From assembly GCF_947387555.1 (NCBI RefSeq), contig NZ_CANDNZ010000003.1:248001-312000 (forward strand): a stretch of 64,000 bases of DNA. The letters are read 5' to 3'. The translations under genes and the position numbers were made by a program. Under the pieces are notes generated by a model, which was not told where the DNA came from, did not search any database, and was given only the letters and a program-made list of their open reading frames with translations. The stretch is from Thalassomonas sp. RHCl1. GTDB lineage: Bacteria > Pseudomonadota > Gammaproteobacteria > Enterobacterales > Alteromonadaceae. Of the stretch, positions 52,743-61,716 are shown piece by piece (position 1 is the stretch's first letter; the number at the start of each line of letters is the position of its first letter).

Positions 52743-52812
52743 AAACCGTTGGCTTTAGCTCCTTTGTCGCTTATTTTAGCCAAATATTATTAAGCCGCTT
52801 ATCGTGGTATTA
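52725..52812 (+). other. attC-like recombination site 2 (cassette 3' end), R' decayed
   Basis: R'' is CTCTAAC (52727-52733), extended to GCCTCTAAC (52725-52733), the exact reverse complement of GTTAGAGGC (51993-52001) at the cassette start. TTGGCT (52749-52754) pairs with AGCCAA (52778-52783). The centre shares GCTCCT and GTCGCTTATTTT with site 1. The expected R' (GCGTTAG) is replaced by something like GTATTAT near 52807, so this end is degenerate or a chain end. The lactamase stop codon lies inside it. Confidence 0.7.
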
Positions 52813-53003
52813 TCGATACACAATCTAATCCAAATTAGCTTTAAGTGCCAATCTCCTAATGTCGCGCATGTGGCAAAACCGGTCTAAAACCACTGAAACA
52901 GTATCAGTTAAAAAAGCCTGTTTAAACCAACTACCTTGCGCTTCCTTAGTTTCCATTTACCTGTAAAGCTCCCGACCAATCAATCAGCCTAAAGGAGCAT
53001 ATG

Positions 53004-53312
53004 TTAACGTGCTTTCGGATCAATAGCTTTTGCCAATGCTGCAAAGGCTTTTATCTCGTCCAGGCTAAATTTTGTATGAACCCTTTGTGTTGCAGCTTGC
53101 TGATGAGCCAGGCTAACCCCTTTTCTGCGGGCTGTTTTGGGCCTTACCGGCCTGGGGGTGAAACCACCGCCACAGTTTGGACAGACATTTTCAAGCACTT
53201 CAAGCACACACTTTTGGCAAAAGGTACATTCATATGTACAAATCATGGCATCGTCGGCATCCGGCGCAAGATCCTTATCGCAGTATTCACAGTTGGGCCG
53301 AATTTCCAGCAT
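53004..53312 (-). CDS. DUF1272-domain zinc-binding protein
   Basis: 102 residues. MLEIRPNCEYCDKDL, ICTYECTFCQKC and CPNCGGG carry paired CxxC motifs typical of DUF1272, followed by RPVRPKT. Probably zinc-binding and cytoplasmic; no role is known. Its start overlaps the upstream peptidase gene's stop by one base pair (TGATG), so the two are co-translated. Confidence 0.8.
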   Translation of the reverse strand: MLEIRPNCEYCDKDLAPDADDAMICTYECTFCQKCVLEVLENVCPNCGGGFTPRPVRPKTARRKGVSLAHQQAATQRVHTKFSLDEIKAFAALAKAIDPKAR

Positions 53313-54280
53313 CAGGACTCCCCTTCTCTATTCTCTTTATATTCCGGCCATTTCTTATTGATATAATCCAGCCACTGTTGCTCCAGTTGATGATTATCTT
53401 TGTTAAAGTGCCCTAAAAACTTAGCATTACACTTTGCCTGATCATCCCGGCAGCCGTCTGTTACCAGTTTCAGCGCTTCAAAATAGGAGCTTTTGCCGTA
53501 GGTTTCCAATAAAAATAAAGTGGCCGCCCCGGCACGAGAGTAATTAGGACGCTTGGGATCCATGGCATGGGCAAATTCGGCATTTTCTTTTAAAGACTTC
53601 ACCAGGCGATCTTTCCAGGTGAGCATCTGTCCGGCTACAACCGTGGCCAAGCCTTCCTCAATCCAATAAGGCGACATGCTTTTTTCTTGTTCCTGTGCCA
53701 GCTCATCCTCGCTTTTTAGCAGGCATTGTTCACTGTCAAATTCTCCACGCAGGGCATAGGCATAAGAATGCGCCAGTTCATGTTTTACCAGCTCGCGCAG
53801 TACCACAAAGTCGTGAGAGCGTTTGTCCCATTTATCTGGGTTGATCACCACCTGATCATTGGCGGTCAGCATAGAGCCTACCACATACCAGGCTTTCTCC
53901 CAGTCAAGATTAGTACCGGCAAGGCGTTCCCAGTGGGAGCGATCGGTTGCTACGTACAGGCGAAAGGGAGACTGGCGGTCCAGCTCAAAGAAATTTTGTA
54001 ATTCACTATCTAATGCTAAGGCCGAGTCTGCAATTTCCGTTGCCAGTTGTTTATCTTGTGCATAGTGATAGATGGTAAAAGCGCCTTTACCCGCTTTTAA
54101 TTCAATGGCCTGGAACTTGGGATCTTGCCAGCAATAGCTTGCTGTTTTAGCCATAACCGGCTCAGGAGCGGTTGCGTGCGTGTTTGCCAATCCGTGAGCA
54201 TGAGAAACATGAGTCATTAAACACAGGCCGATTGTTGCCATCACCGGGCTGGCCAAAAAAGTTTTTACAAATGCATTCAT
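53312..54280 (-). CDS. Secreted gluzincin-like (peptidase MA) zinc protease candidate
   Basis: 322 residues from ATG at 54280, with a signal peptide (ASPVMATIGLCLMTHVSHA). LVKHELAHSYAYAL is an HExxH motif and PYWIEEGLATVVAGQ about 45 residues later is the E-E-G-x-A segment that supplies the third ligand in gluzincins. The early FRLYVATDRSHWERL is typical of this 'peptidase MA'-like domain. Substrate unknown. Followed by the DUF1272 gene, overlapping by one base. Confidence 0.7.
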   Translation of the reverse strand: MNAFVKTFLASPVMATIGLCLMTHVSHAHGLANTHATAPEPVMAKTASYCWQDPKFQAIELKAGKGAFTIYHYAQDKQLATEIADSALALDSELQNFFELDRQSPFRLYVATDRSHWERLAGTNLDWEKAWYVVGSMLTANDQVVINPDKWDKRSHDFVVLRELVKHELAHSYAYALRGEFDSEQCLLKSEDELAQEQEKSMSPYWIEEGLATVVAGQMLTWKDRLVKSLKENAEFAHAMDPKRPNYSRAGAATLFLLETYGKSSYFEALKLVTDGCRDDQAKCNAKFLGHFNKDNHQLEQQWLDYINKKWPEYKENREGES

Positions 54281-54525
54281 TAATATATCCAATTATTATT
54301 TTATGCGATTAAAAGATACTGGCCGATTTTATCGCCGATACTAACTGATGCCGGACCAAGTCATTGCCGCTTCTGTTAAATACCATATCAATTTGCATTT
54401 GATATCACTACGCCTTACATCCCGCTAATCAGTTGCTTCGTCGATAAATCAATGCAGCTTTTAGCGCCGATCAGTTATGATGACAGAGAAAATGATCAAA
54501 CAGCCAAGTTCAGATAATAAAAATA

Positions 54526-56337
54526 ATGCGTTATCAATTTACCGATTTTGAATTTAACAGTACCAGTCTTGTGCTGGCAAAAAATGGCGAAACAATCGAT
54601 ATTCGCCACAACGAAGCCAAAGTACTGGCCCTCTTGCTTGAACAAAAAGACAATGTCCTGAGCAAGGAAGAAATCCTATCCCGGGTTTGGCAAGATAAAG
54701 TGGTGTCGGAACAGGCCGTTTTCCAAAACATCAGCCACTTAAGAAACCTTTTTGGCAATCAGGCTATTAAAACCTTCCCCAAACGGGGTTATCAATGGCA
54801 GCTCGAAACGCAAATACTTTCATCGGCTGCAAAGCCTGCTACCAGTCCTGACGAAACAAGGCAACAAGCCGTCCCTTCTGCACCGGGGCAAAAGCGGGCT
54901 TACTGGCCGTATGCGGTGCTGGCAGGCATGGTTTTGCTAATGGTTGCGCTAATGAGTTGGCAAAATGAGCCGGTGCAGCCAAAGACTGGACCGGCCATAA
55001 AAATGGCCTATATCCCGCTCACCGACAACCGGGACAGCAGCATCACCTTAAAGGATGATGTTCATTTTGATTTCACGCCATTAACGCATCTGGATACCGC
55101 CTATTTTGAAGCCTCAGCTGAGCTTGAATACCCAAACCTGACAGATGAACACCCGTTTGTGTTAACCGGTCACAGCCGCACTTACGGCGGGCAGACACAC
55201 CTGGATTTCTTATTAAAAGGCCCTTATGGCCAGTGGCAGGGACAAATCAGCGCTGCGTCAAAAGATGAGGCGATAAAACAAATGCAACAGCATTTACAGC
55301 AGCCTTTTATCTATGAATTGCTCAGCAGCGCCCAGGCCCCCGAACTTAAGCAGGCTAATCTGCTGATCGCCCACCAGCAGGCGCCTGAGGATCTCATTGT
55401 TCTTGATAATCTGATCACCACTTATATCGAAACCGGTGAACTTGAAAAAGCTATGGTGATGGCAGATAAGCTGGCCAGCATCGCGCTTAGCCAAAACAAT
55501 GGCCAGCAAACCGGCAATGCTTATCTGCAGCAAAGCAGAATTTTAACCAGCAAGGAGTTATTTGAGTTAAGCGCGCATAAGCTTGCTTTAGCAATTGAGC
55601 AGTTTGAGCACATCGGCGATTTAAAACGCCAGGCGGATGCCTGGCATGCACACTCTTGGCTTGACCATCAACAAGATGATTATCCTGCGATTAAATCCAG
55701 TTTACTCAAGGCGGCACAGCTGGCTTTTGATGCCGGGGATAAAGCGCGGGAGCTGGATGCCCTAACCTACCTGTCGGTAATGGCCCATAAACATCATCAG
55801 GAAGCCGATAAATACCTGTACCTGCAGCAGGCTGAAAATAAGATGAAAGCGTATCAGCTGCCAGTGTATCATTTTGCCAAAGTACCATTCCATTATGCTA
55901 TCTTTGCTAAAAAGCGGGCAGATAAAGAGCCGCATTTAAAACAAGTGCTCGAATTTACCGCGTTAACCCCGGATCACTGGGTGGCGCAGTCAAGCCGCAA
56001 GCAGCTGATGAAATATTATATCGACCAGAACCGCCTGAGCGAGGCCCGGGCATTGGTTGACAGCCTGACAAGCGATAATGCCCACCGCTCTTACCTGAAA
56101 ACCTTGTTGGCACAGGCCCGGCAGCAACCTGAGCTGTTTATCAGCCATGCCCAGCGTACTTTCGAACAAGCCCACCTGGCAGGAGAACGGTCGTTGAGTT
56201 TAGATGTCGCCTTGCTGCTATGCTCTACCCCCGACAGCCAGGTAAACTTTGACTTTTATTCGCAATACATTCATGAAAATGCCCCGCTGTACTGGCGGCG
56301 CGCCAATAAAAACAAGTTACTTGCCCTTAAGTTATAA
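54526..56337 (+). CDS. CadC-like membrane regulator with TPR-like C-terminus
   Basis: 603 residues. Residues 1-95 form an OmpR/CadC winged helix (RHNEAKVLALLLEQKDNVL, KEEILSRVWQDKVVSEQAV, KTFPKRGYQW). One transmembrane helix at about 126-145 (YAVLAGMVLLMVALMSW). The rest, about 450 residues, has TPR-like helical pairs (LEKAMVMADKLASIALSQNN, AFDAGDKARELDALTYLSVM). It should pass an external signal to DNA. Target genes are not evident; the divergent peptidase/DUF1272 pair is a candidate. Confidence 0.8.
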   Translation: MRYQFTDFEFNSTSLVLAKNGETIDIRHNEAKVLALLLEQKDNVLSKEEILSRVWQDKVVSEQAVFQNISHLRNLFGNQAIKTFPKRGYQWQLETQILSSAAKPATSPDETRQQAVPSAPGQKRAYWPYAVLAGMVLLMVALMSWQNEPVQPKTGPAIKMAYIPLTDNRDSSITLKDDVHFDFTPLTHLDTAYFEASAELEYPNLTDEHPFVLTGHSRTYGGQTHLDFLLKGPYGQWQGQISAASKDEAIKQMQQHLQQPFIYELLSSAQAPELKQANLLIAHQQAPEDLIVLDNLITTYIETGELEKAMVMADKLASIALSQNNGQQTGNAYLQQSRILTSKELFELSAHKLALAIEQFEHIGDLKRQADAWHAHSWLDHQQDDYPAIKSSLLKAAQLAFDAGDKARELDALTYLSVMAHKHHQEADKYLYLQQAENKMKAYQLPVYHFAKVPFHYAIFAKKRADKEPHLKQVLEFTALTPDHWVAQSSRKQLMKYYIDQNRLSEARALVDSLTSDNAHRSYLKTLLAQARQQPELFISHAQRTFEQAHLAGERSLSLDVALLLCSTPDSQVNFDFYSQYIHENAPLYWRRANKNKLLALKL

Positions 56338-56361
56338 GGAGCATAAGGTGTAGCCAATAAC

Positions 56362-56388
56362 AAAAAGGCAGGATATCCCTGCCCTTTT
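56362..56388. terminator. Terminator between convergent genes
   Basis: AAAAAGGCAGG / CCCTGCCCTTTT with a short ATAT loop; A and T runs on both sides make it bidirectional for the CadC-like and the SUMF1-domain genes. Confidence 0.75.
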
Positions 56389-56410
56389 GCTGCAGCTTAT
56401 GCCTGCGGTA

Positions 56411-58057
56411 TTAACCCTGTTTAAGGGTTAACCAGTTTAACTTCCAGTTATTATCCAGGGATTTAACCGTAACCGTGTTTTTCCCTTTTTTAAGATAAAC
56501 TGCTTTTCCCTGTTGGGTTTGCCACTCATGATAGCCCCCGGTTTTCACTACCTGGTTTACCCCGGCTTTTTCATCATTGGCATAGAGCTCGAAACCTTTG
56601 GTATCACGCGGTGAAGCAACACGATATTCGAGCTGATAAAGTCCGGCTTTTGCCACTTCAACCTGATATTTAAGGCTGGCGTTATCTGAAATGCCGCCAA
56701 CCCCGGTGAAGTTATAGCCACCGTCAACATCTGAAGTTTGCGTAAGCTCGCTGCCGCTGTAATCTGATGCCCATTGCGCCTCGACTCTGCCGGGAACATT
56801 GACCCAGCCAGCCTTGGTAGAAACCGGCTCGCTATAATGCCCTTGCTTATGGTACTTCACAGCCACGACCGTATAGTCGTATTTATAGGGACTGACATTA
56901 CTGTCGGTATAGCTGGTTTGCGTTAAGTTACTCGCCAGCAGTTTAAACATGCCGCCGGCAATTTCATTGCGGTAAACCCGGTAGCTTTCAACATCACTCT
57001 CTTTGCTTTTATCCCAGCTGATGGTTACCGCATCGCTGGTTTGCTGCAATGTGACATTGGTCACGGCTTGCGGGAATTCAGGCTGTATATTGCGGCGTTT
57101 TTGCTCCTGCTCCTGGGCAAAGGTCAGCCTGGCCAGGAACCGCTTGCTGGCTTTTGACAGTTTTGGCGCCTTGCCGTCAAGCGCCAGGCGGAAACCGTCC
57201 ACCCCGCCGGCAAAGTCCTCAGGAAAACTATTGCGTTGCACCAACGGCCAGTGACTCCAATGCCAGCTGCTGCCGCGGATAGCACGGCTTTCACAGCTAC
57301 CTTCGAGGTTGGCAGAGCCATCGCTGCTTGCCTTGGAGTAATCCCCGCTATAACAATCTGCCAGCATTTCGCGGATATTACTCACCATATCATGCAGGCC
57401 AAACGGGTTGGCTTTATACATACCTACGATACTGGCATAACCCGAGTGATCGGCACAATCGGCAATTTCCCCGGTCCAGTTGTAATAACTGGTATTGCTG
57501 TCGCGCTGCAAAATATTTTCACCGCTGAGATCGCCGGTATTTTCATAGTCGCATACCAGGGTATTATCGCTGTCATCACCAAAATAATAATTGGTTTTTG
57601 TCCCTGCCCTGGCGGCATATTCCCATTCGGCTTCCGAAGGCAAACGGTAGGGCTTGCCGGTTTCCTTTGCCAGCCATTTCACATAGGCGTTGGCGTCCTG
57701 CCAGGTAATGCAGACTACGGGCTGGTATTCACTGGTATTTAAGGCATTGGTTTCCCAGTTGCCTTTAGAGCCGGGTCTGAACCAGCCGTTTAACTCGTGT
57801 CGGCACTCCTTTGATGCCGGGTAGTTGGTAGCCCGGATAAACTGACGAAACTCGTTCACTGTGACTTCATATTTACCCATGCTAAATTCTGGCATATCAA
57901 CCTTATGTAGAGGCTGGGCATTGTTATAATCCATAGAGCCCATTTCGAAACTTCCCGCAGGAATGGTGACCATTACAGGCTCTATCGGTCCGCCGGCATA
58001 AAGCGCATAGCTGTTTGCAGATAAACACAGGGCAATAAATAATTTGTTTACTTTCAT
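56411..58057 (-). CDS. Secreted SUMF1-fold protein with FN3 and carbohydrate-binding domains; lacks catalytic Cys
   Basis: 548 residues from ATG at 58057 (AAGGAAG upstream), signal peptide IALCLSANSYALYAG. Residues about 25-305 are an SUMF1/formylglycine-generating-enzyme-like domain: VTIPAGSFEMGSMD, GKYEVTVNEFRQFI, RLPSEAEWEYAARAGT, then RAIRGSSWHW and VDGFRLALDG. The region after RGSSW, where true FGE has the catalytic cysteines, has none, so it is probably a binding protein. Then an FN3-like domain (DAVTISWDKSKESDVESYRVY) and a C-terminal CBM-like domain (AGLYQLEYRVASPRDTKGFE). Confidence 0.75.
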   Translation of the reverse strand: MKVNKLFIALCLSANSYALYAGGPIEPVMVTIPAGSFEMGSMDYNNAQPLHKVDMPEFSMGKYEVTVNEFRQFIRATNYPASKECRHELNGWFRPGSKGNWETNALNTSEYQPVVCITWQDANAYVKWLAKETGKPYRLPSEAEWEYAARAGTKTNYYFGDDSDNTLVCDYENTGDLSGENILQRDSNTSYYNWTGEIADCADHSGYASIVGMYKANPFGLHDMVSNIREMLADCYSGDYSKASSDGSANLEGSCESRAIRGSSWHWSHWPLVQRNSFPEDFAGGVDGFRLALDGKAPKLSKASKRFLARLTFAQEQEQKRRNIQPEFPQAVTNVTLQQTSDAVTISWDKSKESDVESYRVYRNEIAGGMFKLLASNLTQTSYTDSNVSPYKYDYTVVAVKYHKQGHYSEPVSTKAGWVNVPGRVEAQWASDYSGSELTQTSDVDGGYNFTGVGGISDNASLKYQVEVAKAGLYQLEYRVASPRDTKGFELYANDEKAGVNQVVKTGGYHEWQTQQGKAVYLKKGKNTVTVKSLDNNWKLNWLTLKQG

Positions 58058-58310
58058 TTGAGCTTCCTTTTTTAAAGAGAGCACAAGCATGAAAAAGCCG
58101 GGCTGGAAAATCCTATAAAAAAGCTAGATATTGCTTAAAATAGAAAAATTATAGATTTATAAGGTTTAAAAACAGCCTGTTAAAAACATGTAAGCACCTG
58201 TTTTAAGTTGTCTTTTAAGGAGGTGGCAAAAATTAAGGAGCTGAGACGAAAAAATGTGATTGCAGCTGCCCGCAAAGTCCAAATGCGGTTATTTTAACCC
58301 GTTTCCCGGC

Positions 58311-60203
58311 CTACCAGGACCATAAACTTAAGCCGATATAATTAAAATACCAACCGTAAACCGTCAGCATCACCAGGGCGGATACAGAAATCAGGGAAAA
58401 ATATCTGGCGCCAGAATGGGGTTCAAGCCGCCACATTTTTACAAGTTGCAATAATCCCAACAAGGAACAAATGGCAAACACCAGAGTAAAGATACAGATA
58501 AACAGTGTTTGCCAGTTCAGTTGTCCCGCCTCTTCGGGAGACAAGCAAAATAAGGCCATCATCACTATAGCCAAAGACACGCTTGCCAGGGCAGGATATA
58601 AGCGCAGGCTAAGCCGCCCTTTTCCGGGCAGTTTACCCGAAGTATGGTTTATCAACCAATAGGGAAGATACAACAGGGTAAGCTGCACAGCAAAAAAGGC
58701 CCATGCCAGCATAATTGGTATACCCCAGGCAGCAAAGGCGCTTGACTTAGCATAATATTGACCGTCAAACACGAATACTTTGCCGTCAACCGATTCTTTG
58801 ATAAAAACCCCGCTGGCATGGCTGTTGCCCGGCAAACGAAATTGTTGCTGCCCCACATGCAGCAACCTCTCCCCTTCGCCGATAACAGGTATCAGATCTA
58901 TTTCGCTGTCGCGTGCCTCAATAATGATGGTATCTAAGGGATAACTGAGACCGGCAAAAATTTCATTGCGGTTATTCACCATACGGTAGTAGCCGCCGAT
59001 CTCAGCATCAATACCGGCAACTTGTATTTGCTTGCCGGGAGGATGATCTTTTGCCAGGTAGCGGGTGATGAGTGTCAGCAGGGTATGAATATGCGCAGAG
59101 TCGGAGTTGACGACCAGTGCATAACCCTGACCGATTGCCGGCGAATAACCATATGCGGCTAAAAATCCGGCGATGGCGCCGCCGTGTCCTAACCAGGGCC
59201 GCCGGCTCTGGCTGCTGGAATAAAGCCCCAGGCCATAACCGTAATTAAGACCTGCCCGGGCAGCCAAAGTCGTGCGTGGTTGTTCCATTTGCAAGATATC
59301 GGCAGCGCTGATATCCGCCAGGATATTTTGCCGGTTACGGGTTAACAGCAAATGGCCGAACAAGGCCAGCTCATATGCCCGGGTCTGTATGTTGCCGGCA
59401 GAGCGCAGATAAATATCCCGGTAAGGCACGGCTTTCCCGGCGCTATACCCTTGGCTTAACTTCTGCTGATGGCTGGACGATGGCCCCATAGTGGAGTGCT
59501 GCATCGCCAGCGGCTGCAAAATATGTTGCCTGATATATTGCTCAAAACTCTGGCCGGAAAATTTTTCAATGATATAGCCCAGTACGCCATAACCCGGGTT
59601 TGAATAGGCATGCCGTGTGCCGGGTTGCCAGCGCACTTTTAAAGCGCCTGCATCCCGGTTGACGGCATCGAGCAGGCTGATCCCGGGATCGGAAGTATTA
59701 TAGATATTGCGAAAGTGCATATCATCCAGCCCGGCGCTGTGTTCCAGCAGATGCACCAGTTTTACCGGATGTGTGGCCTGCCAGGGATTCTCTATTTTGA
59801 CCTCCGGCGCCAGGTCAGTAAGCTTGTCCTGCAAAGTCAGCCGTCCCTGTCCGGCCAGCTGCATAATGGCCAGGGCGATAAAGGTTTTAGTGGTTGAGCC
59901 GCCCCGAAACAGGGTCTCTTGTTCTACCGGTAACGCCTTATCTATATCCCGTGTTCCCAGGGCCTGCTGCCAATAAATCCCCTGTTCATCAAACAAGGCT
60001 ATTTGCAGGCCGGGAATTTTTTCCAGCGCCAGCAAAAGCTCCAGCCGCTGTTTTAGCTGAGGCAAAGAGTGCGGGATTGAATGGGCGGAAGTGTGAAACG
60101 AATGGGCTGAGGTTTGCGGAGTTTGTGCTTGTCCGCTTTGCAGTCCGTAGACTGTAAGGCAAAGTAAAAAAATCCCCGTTATTAGCCAAAAAAGCCGTTT
60201 CAT
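58311..60203 (-). CDS. Serine hydrolase (beta-lactamase family, PF00144) with C-terminal membrane domain
   Basis: 630 residues from ATG at 60203 (GGGAG upstream). N-terminal signal anchor (LFWLITGIFLLCLTVY). FRGGSTTKTFIALA is the SxxK site (S-T-T-K), HAYSNPGYGVLG the YxN motif (Y-S-N), WLGHGGAIAGF the HxG third motif. The last about 130 residues hold four or so hydrophobic helices (FAAWGIPIMLAWAFFAVQLT ...), so the catalytic domain should face the periplasm. Members cleave esters or D-amino-acid peptides; no beta-lactamase activity should be assumed. Confidence 0.88.
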   Translation of the reverse strand: MKRLFWLITGIFLLCLTVYGLQSGQAQTPQTSAHSFHTSAHSIPHSLPQLKQRLELLLALEKIPGLQIALFDEQGIYWQQALGTRDIDKALPVEQETLFRGGSTTKTFIALAIMQLAGQGRLTLQDKLTDLAPEVKIENPWQATHPVKLVHLLEHSAGLDDMHFRNIYNTSDPGISLLDAVNRDAGALKVRWQPGTRHAYSNPGYGVLGYIIEKFSGQSFEQYIRQHILQPLAMQHSTMGPSSSHQQKLSQGYSAGKAVPYRDIYLRSAGNIQTRAYELALFGHLLLTRNRQNILADISAADILQMEQPRTTLAARAGLNYGYGLGLYSSSQSRRPWLGHGGAIAGFLAAYGYSPAIGQGYALVVNSDSAHIHTLLTLITRYLAKDHPPGKQIQVAGIDAEIGGYYRMVNNRNEIFAGLSYPLDTIIIEARDSEIDLIPVIGEGERLLHVGQQQFRLPGNSHASGVFIKESVDGKVFVFDGQYYAKSSAFAAWGIPIMLAWAFFAVQLTLLYLPYWLINHTSGKLPGKGRLSLRLYPALASVSLAIVMMALFCLSPEEAGQLNWQTLFICIFTLVFAICSLLGLLQLVKMWRLEPHSGARYFSLISVSALVMLTVYGWYFNYIGLSLWSW

Positions 60204-60261
60204 TAAAACTCCCGTGCCGAACATTAGCTGATACACAACCCGCCAGTGATGCGCTGATAAA

Positions 60262-60290
60262 ACACAAAACGGGCCGCAGCCCGCTTTTTA
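60262..60290. terminator. Terminator hairpin
   Basis: GCGGGC-TGCG-GCCCG on the minus strand followed by TTTTG, and A/T flanks on the other side. Lies downstream of the SRPBCC gene (minus strand). Confidence 0.65.
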
Positions 60291-60370
60291 CAACAAGGTT
60301 AGCCCGGCTGAATCGTTACCGGGCAGACACAGAGCAGGCATAGTTGGCTGCCCGAAAAAATCAGTCAGCG

Positions 60371-60907
60371 CTACCGGCTCTCCTGAATTTCTTTCAGGTT
60401 GTCCAGGCCGGTTTGCAGATCGTCACCGATAATTTTTTCAAAATCCATAAACAAAAACATCAGGTTCATGGGGTAGTCCATATGGCCGCTAAAGCCCCAT
60501 TTTACTTTGGTCTGGTTACCGGAAACATCTTCGGTGATCATATAGGCGGGCTCGGTTGCCTCAAAGGGTTTAAGGAACCTTAATTCAAAATCGATGCGGT
60601 GACCGTCTTGTATGGCGACGATTTCCTGTTCACCCGTGCCCACTTCCTCGTGTTGAGAGTCCCAGGCGGAAACAAAACCGACTTCCCCGTCAATGCCCCG
60701 ATAGCTCTTGGTCATATTGGGGTCGATATTAGCCCACTTACTAAACTCATTTTGGTTCTTCAGGAAACGAATATAGTTAAACACCTGATCCTTAGGTTTA
60801 TTAATCACCACTTCCCTTTCAACGTCATAACTTGTTTTCACAAATATCGCCATTACCAGAGGAATGGCAATGATAGTGACTATTACTAACGCGATTTTTT
60901 TTAACAT
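60371..60907 (-). CDS. SRPBCC-family (polyketide-cyclase-like) protein with N-terminal anchor
   Basis: 178 residues. MLKKIALVIVTIIAIPLVMAIF is a membrane anchor or signal. YDVEREVVINKPKDQVFNYI is the typical start of an SRPBCC domain (hydrophobic ligand pocket), with VGFVSAWDSQHEEVGTGEQEI and TKVKWGFSGHMDYPMNLMFL later. May bind a lipid-like ligand in the periplasm. Function unknown. Confidence 0.8.
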   Translation of the reverse strand: MLKKIALVIVTIIAIPLVMAIFVKTSYDVEREVVINKPKDQVFNYIRFLKNQNEFSKWANIDPNMTKSYRGIDGEVGFVSAWDSQHEEVGTGEQEIVAIQDGHRIDFELRFLKPFEATEPAYMITEDVSGNQTKVKWGFSGHMDYPMNLMFLFMDFEKIIGDDLQTGLDNLKEIQESR

Positions 60908-61123
60908 AAGAAATTCAACCTGTTATTGTTTTGCTCTAGTGTGGCCTAATAAGATTAAATTTTCAATTGCCGGGTTTGGCAATATATCTCCGGATAGTGA
61001 CACTGCCCGTAAAGCAGTTAATAAAAAGCCAGCAATTTAGTATTACTGGCTTAAGTGGTTTTTCCGGTTATAGACCGAAGCTATGGGTAAACTTGCTGCC
61101 CGTTAAAATCTGGGACAGTATTT

Positions 61124-61363
61124 TTAATTGATGAAGCCGCAAGCAGCACCTCTGGTGACCCTATAATAAGACGTTACGGTTCCTGTAATCGTCTCCATGT
61201 CGCCACGGCATTGATTTATAAACATTTCGCCGACAACCTGAGAATAACTGGCGTCTGAGTAATAGGTAATCGTAAGTAGATAGCCTGCATATACATGAGA
61301 AGCATACGAAAATGATAAAGCTGCTACCGCTATAGCAGCGGCTTTTTTTAATGCTGTTTTCAT
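61124..61363 (-). CDS. Small secreted DUF6289-type protein
   Basis: 79 residues. AAAIAVAALSFSYASHVYA is the signal peptide; the mature part LLTITYYSDASYSQVVGEMF and NQCRGDMETITGTVTSYYRV followed by CGFIN fits DUF6289, with two Cys likely bonded. Role unknown; small secreted peptides of this kind are common in Alteromonadales and Xanthomonadales. AAGGA precedes the ATG. Confidence 0.7.
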   Translation of the reverse strand: MKTALKKAAAIAVAALSFSYASHVYAGYLLTITYYSDASYSQVVGEMFINQCRGDMETITGTVTSYYRVTRGAACGFIN

Positions 61364-61716
61364 AAATAAATCCTTTCATTGTTACTAACATTAGCCAGGG
61401 ACAGAAAACAAAAGTCAATTTTCCTAATTCATTTTGCTACTGCGCTCTTCCCTGAAATTTCACAATAATACAACAAATTTTTATTGTAAAGCTTACAAAG
61501 CATCATTTTTAAAGCTGATGCTGGCTCGGCTTATTCAGAAAAAAGTCAAAAGCCAGCTGGTGTTGCAAAACATAGCTGCGCTTGGAAGCCTTGCCGGGCG
61601 GTCGATTTGTAGCCATTAACCTCCCCCCGCTTGCATGGAATTTAAACAATTCGTTGCATACATACCAAGGAGTATGTAAAATCCCGCCAAAATAAACATT
61701 CTCGATGGTATGTATA
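61364..61716. other. Promoter region of the RND operon
   Basis: No gene seen. Holds the inverted repeat at 61659-61678 and a GGTATGTA half-site at 61707-61714 adjacent to the start of the adaptor gene. Confidence 0.5.
61659..61678. promoter_or_regulatory. TetR-type operator candidate
   Basis: TACATAC (61659-61665) / GTATGTA (61672-61678) with a 6-base spacer, the form of AcrR/BepR-like operators upstream of RND pumps. The regulator gene is not in the window. Confidence 0.65.

Noticed and set aside
57236-57742. 168-codon plus-strand frame within the SUMF1-domain gene
   Set aside because: Antisense shadow; no start context and no domain.
56411-58057. Target protein of a diversity-generating retroelement
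   Set aside because: The SUMF1 fold fits such targets, but no reverse transcriptase, template repeat or variable-repeat pair is visible nearby.
58311-60203. Second antibiotic-resistance beta-lactamase
   Set aside because: Motifs are those of the broad PF00144 hydrolase group with a membrane tail; nothing points to true class C AmpC.
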